DNA from: Burkholderia pyrrocinia
GTDB taxonomy: Bacteria > Pseudomonadota > Gammaproteobacteria > Burkholderiales > Burkholderiaceae
DNA length: 64,000 bases
Assembly (NCBI RefSeq): GCF_003330765.1
Contig: NZ_CP024902.1
Coordinates: 3,534,001-3,598,000 of the forward strand
Reading direction: 5' to 3'
Below, piece after piece: positions 1 to 9,412 of the stretch (position 1 is the first letter of the stretch; every line of letters starts with the position of its first letter). The translations under genes and the position numbers were made by a program. The notes under the pieces were generated by a model, which was given only the letters and a program-made list of their open reading frames with translations, ran no database searches and was not told the DNA's origin.

Positions 1-2367
1 CGTGCGACGTTGAATCGCGCGAATATCCGGACGGACGGCGACTACGCGTCGGCGCTGTTCCTGCCCGGCGCGTCAGCCGTCGCCTTCAGCGACAGCCGCC
101 TGGAAACCGGCGGCGATTACGCGCTCGGCGTGGACAGCCGCGAGGGAAGCGTCGAACTCGCGCGCACGCAAATCGTCACGCACGGCCGCAGCGCACACGG
201 GTTGTACGCGTCGAAGGAATATACCGACACCCCTTCCCTGGAAGCGACCGATACGCAGGTGACAACGACCGGTGCCCGTGCGATTGGCGTATTAGCTCGA
301 CTCGGCGGTCGGATCTCGATGACGCGCGACGGCATCGAGACGAGCGGCGAACGCGCGCGCGGCGCGATGTCTGCCGGCACGGGCTCGGTTGTGTCGCTCA
401 CTGACGCGCTCGTCGAGACGCACGGCAACGAGGCTACCGCGCTATATGCGAGCTCAGGCGGCAGCATCGATCTGCTGCGCACCGACGCACGCACAACCGG
501 CGATGCCGCGCCTGCTGCCGGCGTCTATGCGGCCATGCTGACAGCCGACGGCGGGTCGCTCTACAGCGAACGGAATGCCGCCATCGACGCGTTCAGTGCC
601 GACATCACCCTGCGCAACGCTGCCCGCGCCGCCAGCGGCACCGGCACGCTGCTGTCGGTCCACGCCGAGTCCGGCGCACCCGTACGCGTGACGCTCGACA
701 CCGGCGCGCATGCCGAAGGCGACATCGTGAACCACCCGACCGACGACGGCAGCCCGACGTTCGCCGTGACGGACGTCGCCCTGTCCAACGCATCCGCCTG
801 GATCGGCGCTACCGACGTAGTTCGCACGTTGTCGCTCGACGCGGACAGCCGCTGGACCGTCACCGCCGATTCGTCGGTCGGCGCCGTCGCGCTGAACGAC
901 TCGACGATCGCGTTCGCCGCGCCGGAGGCCGGCACGCCGCCGACGCCGCGCACACTCGTCGTGACCGGCGACTATGCGGCCCGCAACGGCCGGCTGGTCG
1001 TCCATACGATGCTGCAAGACGACGCGTCGCCCACCGACCGGCTCGTGATCGACGGCGGCCATGCGTCGGGCAACACGGGAATCGTCGTGAAGCGCACGGG
1101 CGGCGACGGCGCGCCGACGACACTCGGCATCCCGATCGTCGAGACGCGTCACGGCGGGACAACCGACGCGTCGGCATTCGCGCTCGACGCCGCATCGGAC
1201 GGCTACCGGAACGGCTTCGGCACGCTGTCAGCGGGTGGCTACGATTACACGCTCAAACGCGGCGGCACCGGCGGCCACGAAGAGAACTGGTACCTCACCT
1301 CCGCCGCCAAACCCGAGCCACCGCCGCCGCCCGCGCCCGGCCCGGTCGATCCCGACCCGCCCGTCGGACCGGAAATCGTCCCGCCGGCCCCGCCGCGCGC
1401 GGCCGCGCCCGAACCGGATGCGTACCTGGCGAACGCCGATGCAGCCGCGACGATGGCGATCCATACGCTGCATCAGCGTGAGGACCGTTCGCTGCGCGCG
1501 ACTCCCGGCGCGACGCCCCCGCTCGACGGCGCCGTCTGGGTGCGCGCCGAGGGCCAGTTCACGTCGATGTCGGGCGGCAACCGCAGCGTGTCGGGCAACG
1601 GCCGCCTGATCCACGCGGGTGCCGACCTGCTCCGTTTCGACGACGGGCGCGGCGGCAGCGTCCGGGTTGGCGCGATGGGCATGTACGGCAGCCAGACGAG
1701 CTGGTCGACCCGCCCGCTGTGGAACGCGGTCGAACAGCGCATGGCCGACGCCACCGCGCGCGGCAGCGTCGCGGGCTACAACGTCGGACTGTACGGCACC
1801 TGGTACGGCAATCGCGACATCCTGTCCGGGCCCTACGTCGATACGTGGTTCATGTACGGCGCCTATGCGAACAGTGTCGGCGGCAGCCTCGCCGGCGATT
1901 CGTACCGCTCGCGCACCGTGACGGGATCGATCGAGACCGGCTATTCGATCCGCTTCTACGAGCGCGGCGATACGCGGTTCTTCGTCGAACCCGAGGCGCA
2001 ACTCGTCGTGTCCGACTATCGCGCGGCCGCGCACGACACCCCGGGCGGCCGCCTCGACGGGCAAGGCTCGACCGACGTGCTGACCCGTCTCGGCGTACGC
2101 GTGCACGGCGTGACCGCGATGCCGTCGGGACGCGAGCTGCGGCCGTTCATCGAGGCGAACTGGTGGCATGGCCCCGGATCGCGGTCGCTGACGCTCGACC
2201 GCAATGCGTTCTCGTTCAGCGTGCCGCGCGATCGCGCGGCGTTCCGGGTCGGCGCGACGGGCCAGTTGTCGAAGCGCCTCGTGATATCGGCCGGCCTCGG
2301 GCTGGAGGCGAACCTGTCCGACTATGCGGTGGTCAAGGGCGAGTTGGCGGCGAAGTACCGCTGGTGA
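1..2367 (+). CDS. Autotransporter, 5'-truncated by window edge
   Basis: This is a type V secretion autotransporter whose beginning lies outside the window. The frame is open from base 1, so the TTG at 10 is not a credible start. About 430 visible residues are low-complexity passenger, with recurring TG-x-A-x-G units typical of pertactin/AIDA-like beta-helices. A proline-rich linker (about residues 434-470, counted from base 10) leads to a C-terminal beta-barrel from about residue 505 to 785 that ends in Trp, as expected for an outer-membrane barrel signal. Family knowledge: the barrel inserts in the outer membrane and the passenger is exposed. The passenger shows no enzyme motif, so its role (adhesion or other) is unknown. 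It ends 326 bases before metX with no obvious link to it. Confidence 0.9.
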   Translation, partial: RATLNRANIRTDGDYASALFLPGASAVAFSDSRLETGGDYALGVDSREGSVELARTQIVTHGRSAHGLYASKEYTDTPSLEATDTQVTTTGARAIGVLARLGGRISMTRDGIETSGERARGAMSAGTGSVVSLTDALVETHGNEATALYASSGGSIDLLRTDARTTGDAAPAAGVYAAMLTADGGSLYSERNAAIDAFSADITLRNAARAASGTGTLLSVHAESGAPVRVTLDTGAHAEGDIVNHPTDDGSPTFAVTDVALSNASAWIGATDVVRTLSLDADSRWTVTADSSVGAVALNDSTIAFAAPEAGTPPTPRTLVVTGDYAARNGRLVVHTMLQDDASPTDRLVIDGGHASGNTGIVVKRTGGDGAPTTLGIPIVETRHGGTTDASAFALDAASDGYRNGFGTLSAGGYDYTLKRGGTGGHEENWYLTSAAKPEPPPPPAPGPVDPDPPVGPEIVPPAPPRAAAPEPDAYLANADAAATMAIHTLHQREDRSLRATPGATPPLDGAVWVRAEGQFTSMSGGNRSVSGNGRLIHAGADLLRFDDGRGGSVRVGAMGMYGSQTSWSTRPLWNAVEQRMADATARGSVAGYNVGLYGTWYGNRDILSGPYVDTWFMYGAYANSVGGSLAGDSYRSRTVTGSIETGYSIRFYERGDTRFFVEPEAQLVVSDYRAAAHDTPGGRLDGQGSTDVLTRLGVRVHGVTAMPSGRELRPFIEANWWHGPGSRSLTLDRNAFSFSVPRDRAAFRVGATGQLSKRLVISAGLGLEANLSDYAVVKGELAAKYRW

Positions 2368-2495
2368 CGCGGCACGGCCGGCGCCGCCTGTTCCCCACAC
2401 TGGCGGTCCCGGCCAGCCCCGCGCGTCCGCGGAGCCCGGGCCTGGCCGACGACCGCCCCGCACGCGCCCGAATCGGCGCGTCCCGCAATTTCCGC

Positions 2496-2501
2496 TATAC
2501 T
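2496..2501 (+). promoter_or_regulatory. Candidate -10 box upstream of metX leader
   Basis: TATACT lies 37 bases before the first helix of the putative riboswitch, which places transcription start just ahead of it. No good -35 box is visible at 16-18 bases upstream, so this is a weak call resting on position and the hexamer only. Confidence 0.4.
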
Positions 2502-2537
2502 TTGCCGACTTGCCGCCCCCTTGGCGGCAGGTCGGAA

Positions 2538-2622
2538 GCGCGCCGATTTGCTGACTCGATTGCGGGCGCGCGAACCGGCCGGGGCTCGTCCCGGCGGTTC
2601 ACTACAAATGCGGCTAAAGAGG
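2538..2622 (+). ncRNA. Probable SAM-II riboswitch upstream of metX
   Basis: The leader matches the SAM-II (SAM-alpha) architecture. P1 is a perfect 7-bp helix, GCGCGCC (2538-2544) with GGCGCGC (2565-2571). Its loop opens with GATTTG and ends with ATTGC. The 3' segment carries GGCTAAAGAGG (2612-2622). Pseudoknot pairs can be drawn between GC in ATTGC and GC in GGCTAAA, and between CTC (2556-2558) and GAG (2619-2621), with spacing like the solved SAM-II RNA. Between P1 and the 3' segment lies an extra hairpin (2573-2599) that compact SAM-II examples lack. SAM-II elements control metA/metX-type genes by blocking translation, which fits metX downstream. The core ends about 70 bases before the metX ATG, farther than usual. 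Confidence 0.72.
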
Positions 2623-2693
2623 TCGTCAGCCGCGCATCTTCGACTCCGCGCCTCGCCGACACCATTTAGCCGCCCAGTCATAAGGCGGAACGA

Positions 2694-3839
2694 ATGGAAT
2701 CGATCGGCATCGTCGCTCCACAGACCATGCACTTCGCCGAACCGCTGCGCTTGCAAAACGGCAGCGCGCTCGGCAACTATCAGCTCGTCGTCGAGACATA
2801 TGGCGAGCTCAACGCCGCGCGCTCGAACGCGGTGCTCGTCTGCCACGCGCTCAACGCGTCGCATCACGTCGCCGGCGTCTACGCGGACGATCCGCGCAGC
2901 ACCGGCTGGTGGGACAACATGGTCGGGCCGGCCAAGCCGCTCGACACCAACCGCTTCTTCGTGATCGGCGTGAACAACCTCGGCTCGTGTTTCGGCTCGA
3001 CCGGCCCAATGAGCATCGACCCGACGTCTGGCGAGCCGTACGGCGCGCGCTTTCCGGTCGTCACCGTCGAGGACTGGGTGCACGCGCAGGCGCGCGTCGC
3101 CGACGCGTTCGGCATCGAGCGCTTCGCGGCCGTGATGGGCGGCAGCCTCGGCGGGATGCAGGCGCTCGCGTGGAGCCTGATGTATCCGGAGCGCGTCGCG
3201 CACTGCATCGACATCGCGTCGACGCCGAAGCTGTCCGCGCAGAACATCGCGTTCAACGAAGTCGCGCGCTCGGCGATCCTGTCCGACCCCGACTTCCACG
3301 GCGGCAACTACTACGCGCACGGCGTGAAGCCGAAACGCGGCCTGCGCGTCGCGCGGATGATCGGCCACATCACCTATCTGTCCGACGACGACATGGCCGA
3401 GAAATTCGGCCGCGCGCTGCGCCGCGCGGACGGCGCGCTCGACGCGTACAACTTCAGTTTCGACGTCGAGTTCGAGGTCGAGTCGTACCTGCGCTACCAG
3501 GGCGACAAGTTCGCCGACTACTTCGACGCGAACACCTACCTGCTGATCACGCGCGCGCTCGACTATTTCGATCCGGCCAAGGCGTTCGACGGCAACCTGA
3601 CGGCCGCGCTCGCGCAGACGCAGGCGAAATACCTGATCGCGAGCTTCTCGACCGACTGGCGCTTTGCGCCGGCGCGTTCGCGCGAGATCGTGAAGGCGCT
3701 GCTCGACAACAAGCGCACGGTCAGCTACGCGGAGATCGACGCGCCGCACGGCCACGACGCGTTCCTGCTCGACGACGCGCGCTATCACAACCTGATCCGC
3801 GCGTATTACGAACGAATCGCCAACGAGGTGGGTGCATGA
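2694..3839 (+). CDS. metX: Homoserine O-acyltransferase MetX (probably succinyl type)
   Basis: It acylates L-homoserine, the first committed step of methionine synthesis, in the cytoplasm. It is an alpha/beta hydrolase fold of 381 residues, the normal length. The nucleophile is Ser151 in the elbow GGSLGGMQ, with Asp321 and His354 (GHDAFL) completing the triad. Arg323 after Asp-Trp is the residue associated with succinyl-CoA preference in the MetX family, so MetXS activity is inferred; many annotations still call such proteins acetyltransferases. The start ATG follows an AAGGCGG ribosome site. metW overlaps by four bases (ATGA), showing translational coupling. A probable SAM-II riboswitch lies in the leader. 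Confidence 0.95.
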   Translation: MESIGIVAPQTMHFAEPLRLQNGSALGNYQLVVETYGELNAARSNAVLVCHALNASHHVAGVYADDPRSTGWWDNMVGPAKPLDTNRFFVIGVNNLGSCFGSTGPMSIDPTSGEPYGARFPVVTVEDWVHAQARVADAFGIERFAAVMGGSLGGMQALAWSLMYPERVAHCIDIASTPKLSAQNIAFNEVARSAILSDPDFHGGNYYAHGVKPKRGLRVARMIGHITYLSDDDMAEKFGRALRRADGALDAYNFSFDVEFEVESYLRYQGDKFADYFDANTYLLITRALDYFDPAKAFDGNLTAALAQTQAKYLIASFSTDWRFAPARSREIVKALLDNKRTVSYAEIDAPHGHDAFLLDDARYHNLIRAYYERIANEVGA

Positions 3840-4444
3840 ACCAGCAAGCGCTGAATTCCCTGTCCGCGCGCGCGGACTTCCGCACGATCGCCCGCTGGGT
3901 CGAGCCGCGCTCGACCGTGCTCGACCTCGGCTGCGGCGACGGCTCGCTGCTGGCGCTGCTGATGGAGGAGCTGGATGTCACCGGCTACGGCATCGAGCTG
4001 AACGACGCGGGCGTGCTCGCGAGCGCGAAGAACAAGATCAACGTGATCCAGCAGAACCTCGAGGACGGCCTGCGCCTGTTCGAGGATCACAGCTTCGACA
4101 TCGCGATCCTGTCGCAGACGTTGCAGACAATCCACCAGACGGCCGCGATCCTGCGCGAGACGGCGCGCGTCGGCCGCGAGTGCATCGTGTCGTTCCCGAA
4201 TTTCGGCTACTGGACCCACCGGCTGTCGGTGCTGCACGGCCGCATGCCGGTGTCGAAATCGCTGCCGTACCAGTGGCACAACACGCCGAACGTGCGCGTG
4301 CTGACGATCAAGGATTTCGAGGCGCTCGCGCCCGAGGTCGGCGTCACGATCCTCGACCGCGTCGTGCTGCACGAAGGCCAGCCGATTCGATGGGGAGCGA
4401 ACTGGCGTGGTAGTCTTGCTGTCTACCGCGTCAAGCGCAGCTGA
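3836..4444 (+). CDS. metW: Methionine biosynthesis protein MetW
   Basis: It has 202 residues with a class I SAM-methyltransferase-like fold: the glycine-rich motif [10 protein letters not shown] at about residues 25-34 and the acidic YGIEL segment after it. MetW is the usual partner of MetX in beta- and alphaproteobacteria and is needed for full homoserine acylation. No methyl acceptor is established from sequence. The ATG sits inside the metX stop region (ATGA overlap), so the two are made together. The same frame is open far upstream across metX, but the overlapping ATG is the conserved start. Confidence 0.93.
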   Translation: MNQQALNSLSARADFRTIARWVEPRSTVLDLGCGDGSLLALLMEELDVTGYGIELNDAGVLASAKNKINVIQQNLEDGLRLFEDHSFDIAILSQTLQTIHQTAAILRETARVGRECIVSFPNFGYWTHRLSVLHGRMPVSKSLPYQWHNTPNVRVLTIKDFEALAPEVGVTILDRVVLHEGQPIRWGANWRGSLAVYRVKRS

Positions 4445-4577
4445 GCCGGGGAGCCGTTGACGGAAGCACGGCCGGGGCTGGCCCGGCCCGCACGCACGGG
4501 CGGCCGTGCCCCCTGCGCCGTCCGCGCCGCCGCCTGCGCTGCCGCCGCAATCAGTCAACGCTACCCAGTTCCAGTCC

Positions 4578-5999
4578 ATGTCGAAAACGCCACACGAGGC
4601 GCCCGCACTCACCGCTCACGAGGATCACCCCGGCTGGCGCGCCTATCTGAACACGCACATGCTGATCTGCGTGTTCCTGGGCTTCACGTCGGGCCTGCCC
4701 CTCTTCACGCTCGTCTACCTGGTGCAGGCATGGCTGCGCTCCGAGGGCGTGAACCTGAAGGAAATCGGCCTGTTCGCGCTGATCCAGTTCCCGTATACGT
4801 GGAAGTTCCTGTGGGCGCCGCTGATGGACCGCTATCTCCCGCGCCTGCCCGGCTGGCGGCCGGGGCGCCGGCGCGGCTGGATGCTGCTCACGCAGGTGCT
4901 GGTCGCGGGCGCGATCGCCGCGCTCGGCTTCGTGTCGCCGCGCGATTCGATCTGGACGGTAGCCGCGCTCACCACGCTCGTCGCGTTCTTCGGCGCGAGC
5001 TCCGACATCGTGATCGACGCGTACCGCCGCGAGTTGCTGCGCGACACCGAACAGGGCCTCGGCAACGCGGTGCACGTGAACGCGTACAAGCTCGCCGCGC
5101 TGATCCCCGGCTCGCTGGCGCTGATCCTGTCCGATCACATGCCGTGGGACGTCGTGTTCGCGATCACCGGCGCGTTCATGCTGCCGGGCATCCTGATGAC
5201 GCTCGTCGTGCGCGAGCCCGAAGTGGTCGGCACGCCGCCGCGCAACCTGCGCGACGCGATCGTGCTGCCGTTCCGCGAATTCATCCAGCGCGACGGCTGG
5301 GCCGGCGCGCTGCTCGTCATCGCGTTCATCTTCCTGTTCAAGATCGGCGACACGATGGCCACCACGCTGTCGACGTCGTTCTTCCTCGACATCGGCTTCA
5401 CGCGCACCGAGATCGGCATCGTCGCGAAAACCACCGCGCTGGTCGCGAGCGTCGCCGGCGGCATCATCGGCGGCGTCTGGCTCGTGAAGATCGGCATCGG
5501 CCGCGGGCTGTGGATCTTCGGCGCGCTGCAGATGGTGTCGACGCTCGGCTTTGCGTGGCTCGCCCAGCTCGGCCCCGGTTCGCCCGCGCTCGCGATGCTC
5601 TACGACTTCACCGTTTCGACAAGCCACGCGATCGCATCGGGGCTGTCGATGTTCGGCATTACCGTCACGCCGCAATTCAGCCCGATGACGGTCGCGCTCG
5701 CGCTCGTCTACGGCGCCGAAACCTTCACCACCGGCCTGACGATGGCCGCGTTCGTCGCGTATATCGCGAGCACGACCGACCCGCGCTATACGGCCACGCA
5801 GTTCGCACTGTTCACGAGCCTCGCGTCGGTGCCGCGCACGCTCGCGTCGGCCGCGAGCGGCTTCGTCGTCGCGAAGATCGGCTGGTTCGACTACTTCCTG
5901 GTGTGCACCGCGCTCGCGATTCCCGGCATGCTGCTGCTGTTCAAGATCGCGCCGTGGAACGGTACCGCGCGCAACGGCGAGGCCAGCCGTGCGCAGTAA
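4578..5999 (+). CDS. ampG: AmpG-type muropeptide permease (MFS)
   Basis: This is a major-facilitator inner-membrane protein of 473 residues with about twelve hydrophobic segments. The N-terminal GFTSGLPL signature and the following YTWKFLWAPLMDRY segment are characteristic of AmpG, which imports 1,6-anhydro-muropeptides for cell-wall recycling and beta-lactamase induction signalling. I chose the ATG at 4578 because the family begins shortly before the first membrane segment. The frame stays open to a GTG at 4506, but those 24 extra residues are low complexity. The ribosome site is poor. The last codons overlap the start of the next gene by 11 bases. Confidence 0.88.
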   Translation: MSKTPHEAPALTAHEDHPGWRAYLNTHMLICVFLGFTSGLPLFTLVYLVQAWLRSEGVNLKEIGLFALIQFPYTWKFLWAPLMDRYLPRLPGWRPGRRRGWMLLTQVLVAGAIAALGFVSPRDSIWTVAALTTLVAFFGASSDIVIDAYRRELLRDTEQGLGNAVHVNAYKLAALIPGSLALILSDHMPWDVVFAITGAFMLPGILMTLVVREPEVVGTPPRNLRDAIVLPFREFIQRDGWAGALLVIAFIFLFKIGDTMATTLSTSFFLDIGFTRTEIGIVAKTTALVASVAGGIIGGVWLVKIGIGRGLWIFGALQMVSTLGFAWLAQLGPGSPALAMLYDFTVSTSHAIASGLSMFGITVTPQFSPMTVALALVYGAETFTTGLTMAAFVAYIASTTDPRYTATQFALFTSLASVPRTLASAASGFVVAKIGWFDYFLVCTALAIPGMLLLFKIAPWNGTARNGEASRAQ

Positions 6000-7041
6000 C
6001 CGCCTGCACGGCCTCGCGCGCGTTGCGGCTACGTTGAGCGTCAGTGCCGCGGCACTCGCCGCGACGTTCGCGCACGCGGCCGACGCCAGCGCGACCGCGG
6101 CGGGCTCCGCGCCGACCGCTGCGCCGGCTTCGCCGCCCGCGCCTTCGAATTCCGCCGCGCCCGCCCCGCCGTCCGCCGCCGAAGCCGCGCAGCCGACCGG
6201 CGGCGCCGTGCAGGCGAAGGCCTATACGCCGACGCCGCAGCAGGTCCGCTACGGCAACGCGATCGCCTTCCGCACGCTGATCCCGTCGCCGCTGCTCGAG
6301 CAGCTCACCGCGAACGAATACGCGCAAATCGTGCAGACGGCCGCCGACAGCAACCGCCTGCTGCCCGCGAACCAGCCGCGCGTGAAACGGCTGCGCGCGA
6401 TCGTCGCGAAGCTCGCGCCGTATTCGGTGAAATGGAACGACCGCGTGAAGAGCTGGGCGTGGGACGTCAACGCGATCCGCTCGCGCGACATCCGCCTGAC
6501 CTGCCTGCCGGGCGGCAAGATTCTCGTGTACGGCGGCATGCTCGACCGCATCCGCCTGAACGACGACGAGTTCGGCGTGCTGCTCGCGCACGGCATCGCG
6601 CATGCGCTGCGCGAACACGCGCGCAGCAACTTCAGCGCGACCTCGCAGACGTCGCTGCGCGCGGCCACGCTGCCGCCGCTGTTCGGCGTCGGCGATCCGC
6701 TGCCGCAGGCACTGAACCTCGGCGAGCGCCTGCAGGCGCTCCACTACGACCCGACCGACGAAACCGAAGCCGACGTGATCGGCGGCGACATCGCGTCACG
6801 CGCGGGCTTCGATCCGCGCGCGGCGGTCACGCTGTGGGACAAGCTCGCGGTCGCGACGCGCGCGAACAAGGCGACGGGCTTCATCTACACACACCCGTAC
6901 AGCACCGCCCGGCGCCAGGATCTGCTGAACCGCCTGCCGGACCTGATGCCGCTGTACGCGAAGGCGATCGGCAAGCGCGTCGACATGCTGCCCGACTATG
7001 CGGGCATCAGCGCGCAGCGGCGCAAGGTCGTGCGGCGCTGA
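5989..7041 (+). CDS. M48-like periplasmic protein with degenerate HExxH
   Basis: It has 350 residues, with an N-terminal signal peptide ending at about residue 30 (AFAHA) and then an Ala/Pro-rich stretch to about 75. The rest resembles peptidase M48 (LoiP/BepA-like) proteins: a YGGMLDRI strand, the HxxxH helix at residues 201-205, and a DETEADVIG helix holding the third zinc ligand (Glu258) and Asp262. The helix reads HGIAH, so the general-base Glu is Gly202. Zinc could still bind but ordinary hydrolysis is unlikely, suggesting a chaperone-like or inactive homologue. The GTG start overlaps the ampG stop by 11 bases, indicating coupled translation and a possible envelope role. Confidence 0.85.
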   Translation: MRSNRLHGLARVAATLSVSAAALAATFAHAADASATAAGSAPTAAPASPPAPSNSAAPAPPSAAEAAQPTGGAVQAKAYTPTPQQVRYGNAIAFRTLIPSPLLEQLTANEYAQIVQTAADSNRLLPANQPRVKRLRAIVAKLAPYSVKWNDRVKSWAWDVNAIRSRDIRLTCLPGGKILVYGGMLDRIRLNDDEFGVLLAHGIAHALREHARSNFSATSQTSLRAATLPPLFGVGDPLPQALNLGERLQALHYDPTDETEADVIGGDIASRAGFDPRAAVTLWDKLAVATRANKATGFIYTHPYSTARRQDLLNRLPDLMPLYAKAIGKRVDMLPDYAGISAQRRKVVRR

Positions 7042-7062
7042 GCGCCGCGCGAAGCGATCGTT

Positions 7063-8037
7063 TCATGCGCCGACGTCGGCCGCGGCCGGCTTGGCCGACG
7101 CCGCGCCCGCCGGACGGCTGCCGCTCTCGCGCATCCAGCGCACTTCGTCACCCGGGCTGCGGCCGAACAGCCGCTTGAACTCGCGGCTGAACTGCGACGC
7201 GCTCGCATAACCGACGCGGGCAGCGGCCGTGCCGGCACCCACCCCGTCCCGCACCATCATCAGCCGCGCCTGGTGCAGCCGCGCGGTCTTCACGTACTGC
7301 ATCGGCGATGTCGCCGTCACGTGCTTGAACTGCGCGTGGAATACCGCGAGGCTCATCCCGGCTTCGCGTGCGAGCGTCTCGACGTCGAGATCGGCCTTCA
7401 GTTCCGCATGAATGCGCCGCAACGCCTTCGCGATGCGGCCGAAATGATGCTGCTGCACGAGCGCCGCGCGCATCGCGTCGCCCTGCGCGCCCGTCAGCAC
7501 GCGATACGCGATCTCGCGCATGATCGCGGGCCCCAGCACGCGTGTGTCGTGCGGCGACGCGAGCGCTTCGAGCAGCCGCACGACCGCATCGGCCAGCGGC
7601 GCATCTAGCGGGGTCGAATAGATGCCGAGCGGCTCGCTGACGGCCGCGCCGAGCGTCTCGTCGAGCAGGATCGCGAGTTCGGCGATCACCGCGAGATCGA
7701 CGCGGATCGAGATCGCGAGAAACGGCTCGTCCATGCTCGCGAACGTCTCGCATTCGAACGGCAGCGGCACCGACAGCACGAGATACTGCTGCGCGTCGTA
7801 GACGAACGAGCGCTCGCCGAGATAGCCGAGCTTGCGCCCCTGGCACACGACGATGATGCTCGGCTCGTACAGCACGGGCATGCGCGGCGCCGGATGGGTC
7901 ACACGGATGAAGCGCACGCCATCGAGCGCCGCGAGCGTGTCGCCCTCGTTCGGCGCGAGGCGCGTGTGCAGCTCGATCATGCGACGCTGCACGCGCTCGG
8001 CCGCGTCGGCCAAAAGGGGCTGGAAGCTCATGGGCAT
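7063..8037 (-). CDS. AraC-family transcriptional regulator
   Basis: It has 324 residues. The N-terminal part (about 20-180) matches the AraC-type N-terminal domain, with the RVTHPAPRMPVLYEPSIIVV core. The C-terminal 100 residues hold two helix-turn-helix motifs, the second ending ARVGYASASQFSREFKRLFG, the family signature. I placed the start at MPMSFQ; the reading frame runs further but without conserved sequence. It is transcribed away from a zinc alcohol dehydrogenase, with 220 bases between them. This class often controls the neighbouring oxidoreductase gene in response to an aldehyde or alcohol, an inference here. Confidence 0.9.
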   Translation of the reverse strand: MPMSFQPLLADAAERVQRRMIELHTRLAPNEGDTLAALDGVRFIRVTHPAPRMPVLYEPSIIVVCQGRKLGYLGERSFVYDAQQYLVLSVPLPFECETFASMDEPFLAISIRVDLAVIAELAILLDETLGAAVSEPLGIYSTPLDAPLADAVVRLLEALASPHDTRVLGPAIMREIAYRVLTGAQGDAMRAALVQQHHFGRIAKALRRIHAELKADLDVETLAREAGMSLAVFHAQFKHVTATSPMQYVKTARLHQARLMMVRDGVGAGTAAARVGYASASQFSREFKRLFGRSPGDEVRWMRESGSRPAGAASAKPAAADVGA

Positions 8038-8257
8038 GGTCCTGTCCGGCAAGAGAATCTGGCTCGCAATGTAGCACCATGAACGTATTTTGACGGCTGT
8101 TCGCGGGCAATTCGAGAGGAATAGGCAAATCTTCCAGACCTTCGTGTATTTCGCCGCGGCGGTGCGCTCCTTACGATAGGCACCTGTCTCGCCGCATCGC
8201 CACATGGTGCGGCGGCAGTCTGTTTCGCCGGATGTTTTCCGGACAAGGAGCCATTGC

Positions 8258-9310
8258 ATGAGCACAACCTATGCCTACGCGGCAACCGATTCGCAATCGC
8301 CGCTCGCCCCGTTCGAATTCCAGCGTCGCGCATTGCGCGACCTCGACGTCCAGATCGACGTTCTCTACTGCGGCGTCTGCCACTCGGATCTGCACCAGGC
8401 CCGCAACGAATGGCGCAACACGATCTATCCGGTCGTGCCGGGCCATGAAATCGTCGGCCGCGTGACCGCGACCGGCCCGCAGGTATCGCGCTTCAAGGTC
8501 GGCGAGCTGGTCGGCGTCGGCTGCCTCGTCGATTCGTGCCGCACCTGCCCGAGCTGCGCCGACGGCCTCGAGCAATATTGCGAGAACGGCTTCGTCGGCA
8601 CCTACAACGGCCAGGATCGCGTGACGGGCGACGTCACGTACGGCGGCTATTCGACGCAGCTCGTCGTCGACGAGGCGTTCGTGCTGCGCGTGCCCGAGAC
8701 GCTCGACCCGGCCGGCGCCGCGCCGCTCTTGTGCGCGGGGATCACGACCTACTCGCCGCTGCGGCAGTGGAACGTCGGCCCCGGCAAGAAGGTCGGCATC
8801 GTCGGTCTCGGCGGCCTGGGCCACATGGGCGTGAAGCTGGCGCGCGCGATGGGCGCGCACGTCGTGCTGTTCACGACGTCGCCGTCGAAGATCGAGGACG
8901 GCAAGCGCGTCGGTGCGCATGAAGTCGTGATCTCGAAGGACGAAGCGCAGATGAACGCGCACCTGAACAGCTTCGACTTCATCCTGAACACGGTCGCCGC
9001 GCAGCACGACCTGAACCCGTTCCTGCACCTGCTGAAGCGCGACGGCACGATGACGCTGGTCGGCGCGCCGGAGCACGACCATCCGTCGCCGCAGGTGTTC
9101 AACCTGATCTTCAAGCGCCGCCGCCTCGCGGGCTCGCTGATCGGCGGCATCGCGGAGACGCAGGAAATGCTCGACTTCTGCGCGGAGCACGGGATCACGT
9201 CGGATATCGAAACGATTCCGATGCAGCAGATCAACGCGGCCTATGAACGGATGCTGAAGAGCGACGTGAAGTACCGGTTCGTGATCGACATGGCGTCGAT
9301 CAAGCACTGA
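8258..9310 (+). CDS. Zinc-dependent NAD(P) alcohol dehydrogenase (YahK/CAD type)
   Basis: This is a medium-chain dehydrogenase of 350 residues that interconverts alcohols and aldehydes. Catalytic zinc ligands are Cys38 (CGVCHSD) and His63-Glu64 (PGHE). Structural zinc cysteines are 94, 97, 100 and 108. The nucleotide-binding motif GLGGLGHMGVK follows at about residue 190. The pattern matches the cinnamyl-alcohol-dehydrogenase/YahK subgroup, which usually reduces aldehydes with NADPH; the actual substrate is unknown. The start follows a strong AAGGAG site. It is divergent from the AraC regulator. Confidence 0.92.
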   Translation: MSTTYAYAATDSQSPLAPFEFQRRALRDLDVQIDVLYCGVCHSDLHQARNEWRNTIYPVVPGHEIVGRVTATGPQVSRFKVGELVGVGCLVDSCRTCPSCADGLEQYCENGFVGTYNGQDRVTGDVTYGGYSTQLVVDEAFVLRVPETLDPAGAAPLLCAGITTYSPLRQWNVGPGKKVGIVGLGGLGHMGVKLARAMGAHVVLFTTSPSKIEDGKRVGAHEVVISKDEAQMNAHLNSFDFILNTVAAQHDLNPFLHLLKRDGTMTLVGAPEHDHPSPQVFNLIFKRRRLAGSLIGGIAETQEMLDFCAEHGITSDIETIPMQQINAAYERMLKSDVKYRFVIDMASIKH

Positions 9311-9412
9311 GCGAGAAGGTGGGCTTGCGTGGCCTTGCGCAGGCCCGCAAGTGCGCCGAATCGAGATCGCGGGCACGACACCCTGGTAGTGCCCACGATA
9401 TCGATCGGTACG

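Noticed and set aside
10..12. TTG at base 10 as the autotransporter start
   Set aside because: The frame is open to base 1 and the sequence begins in mid-passenger without a signal peptide.
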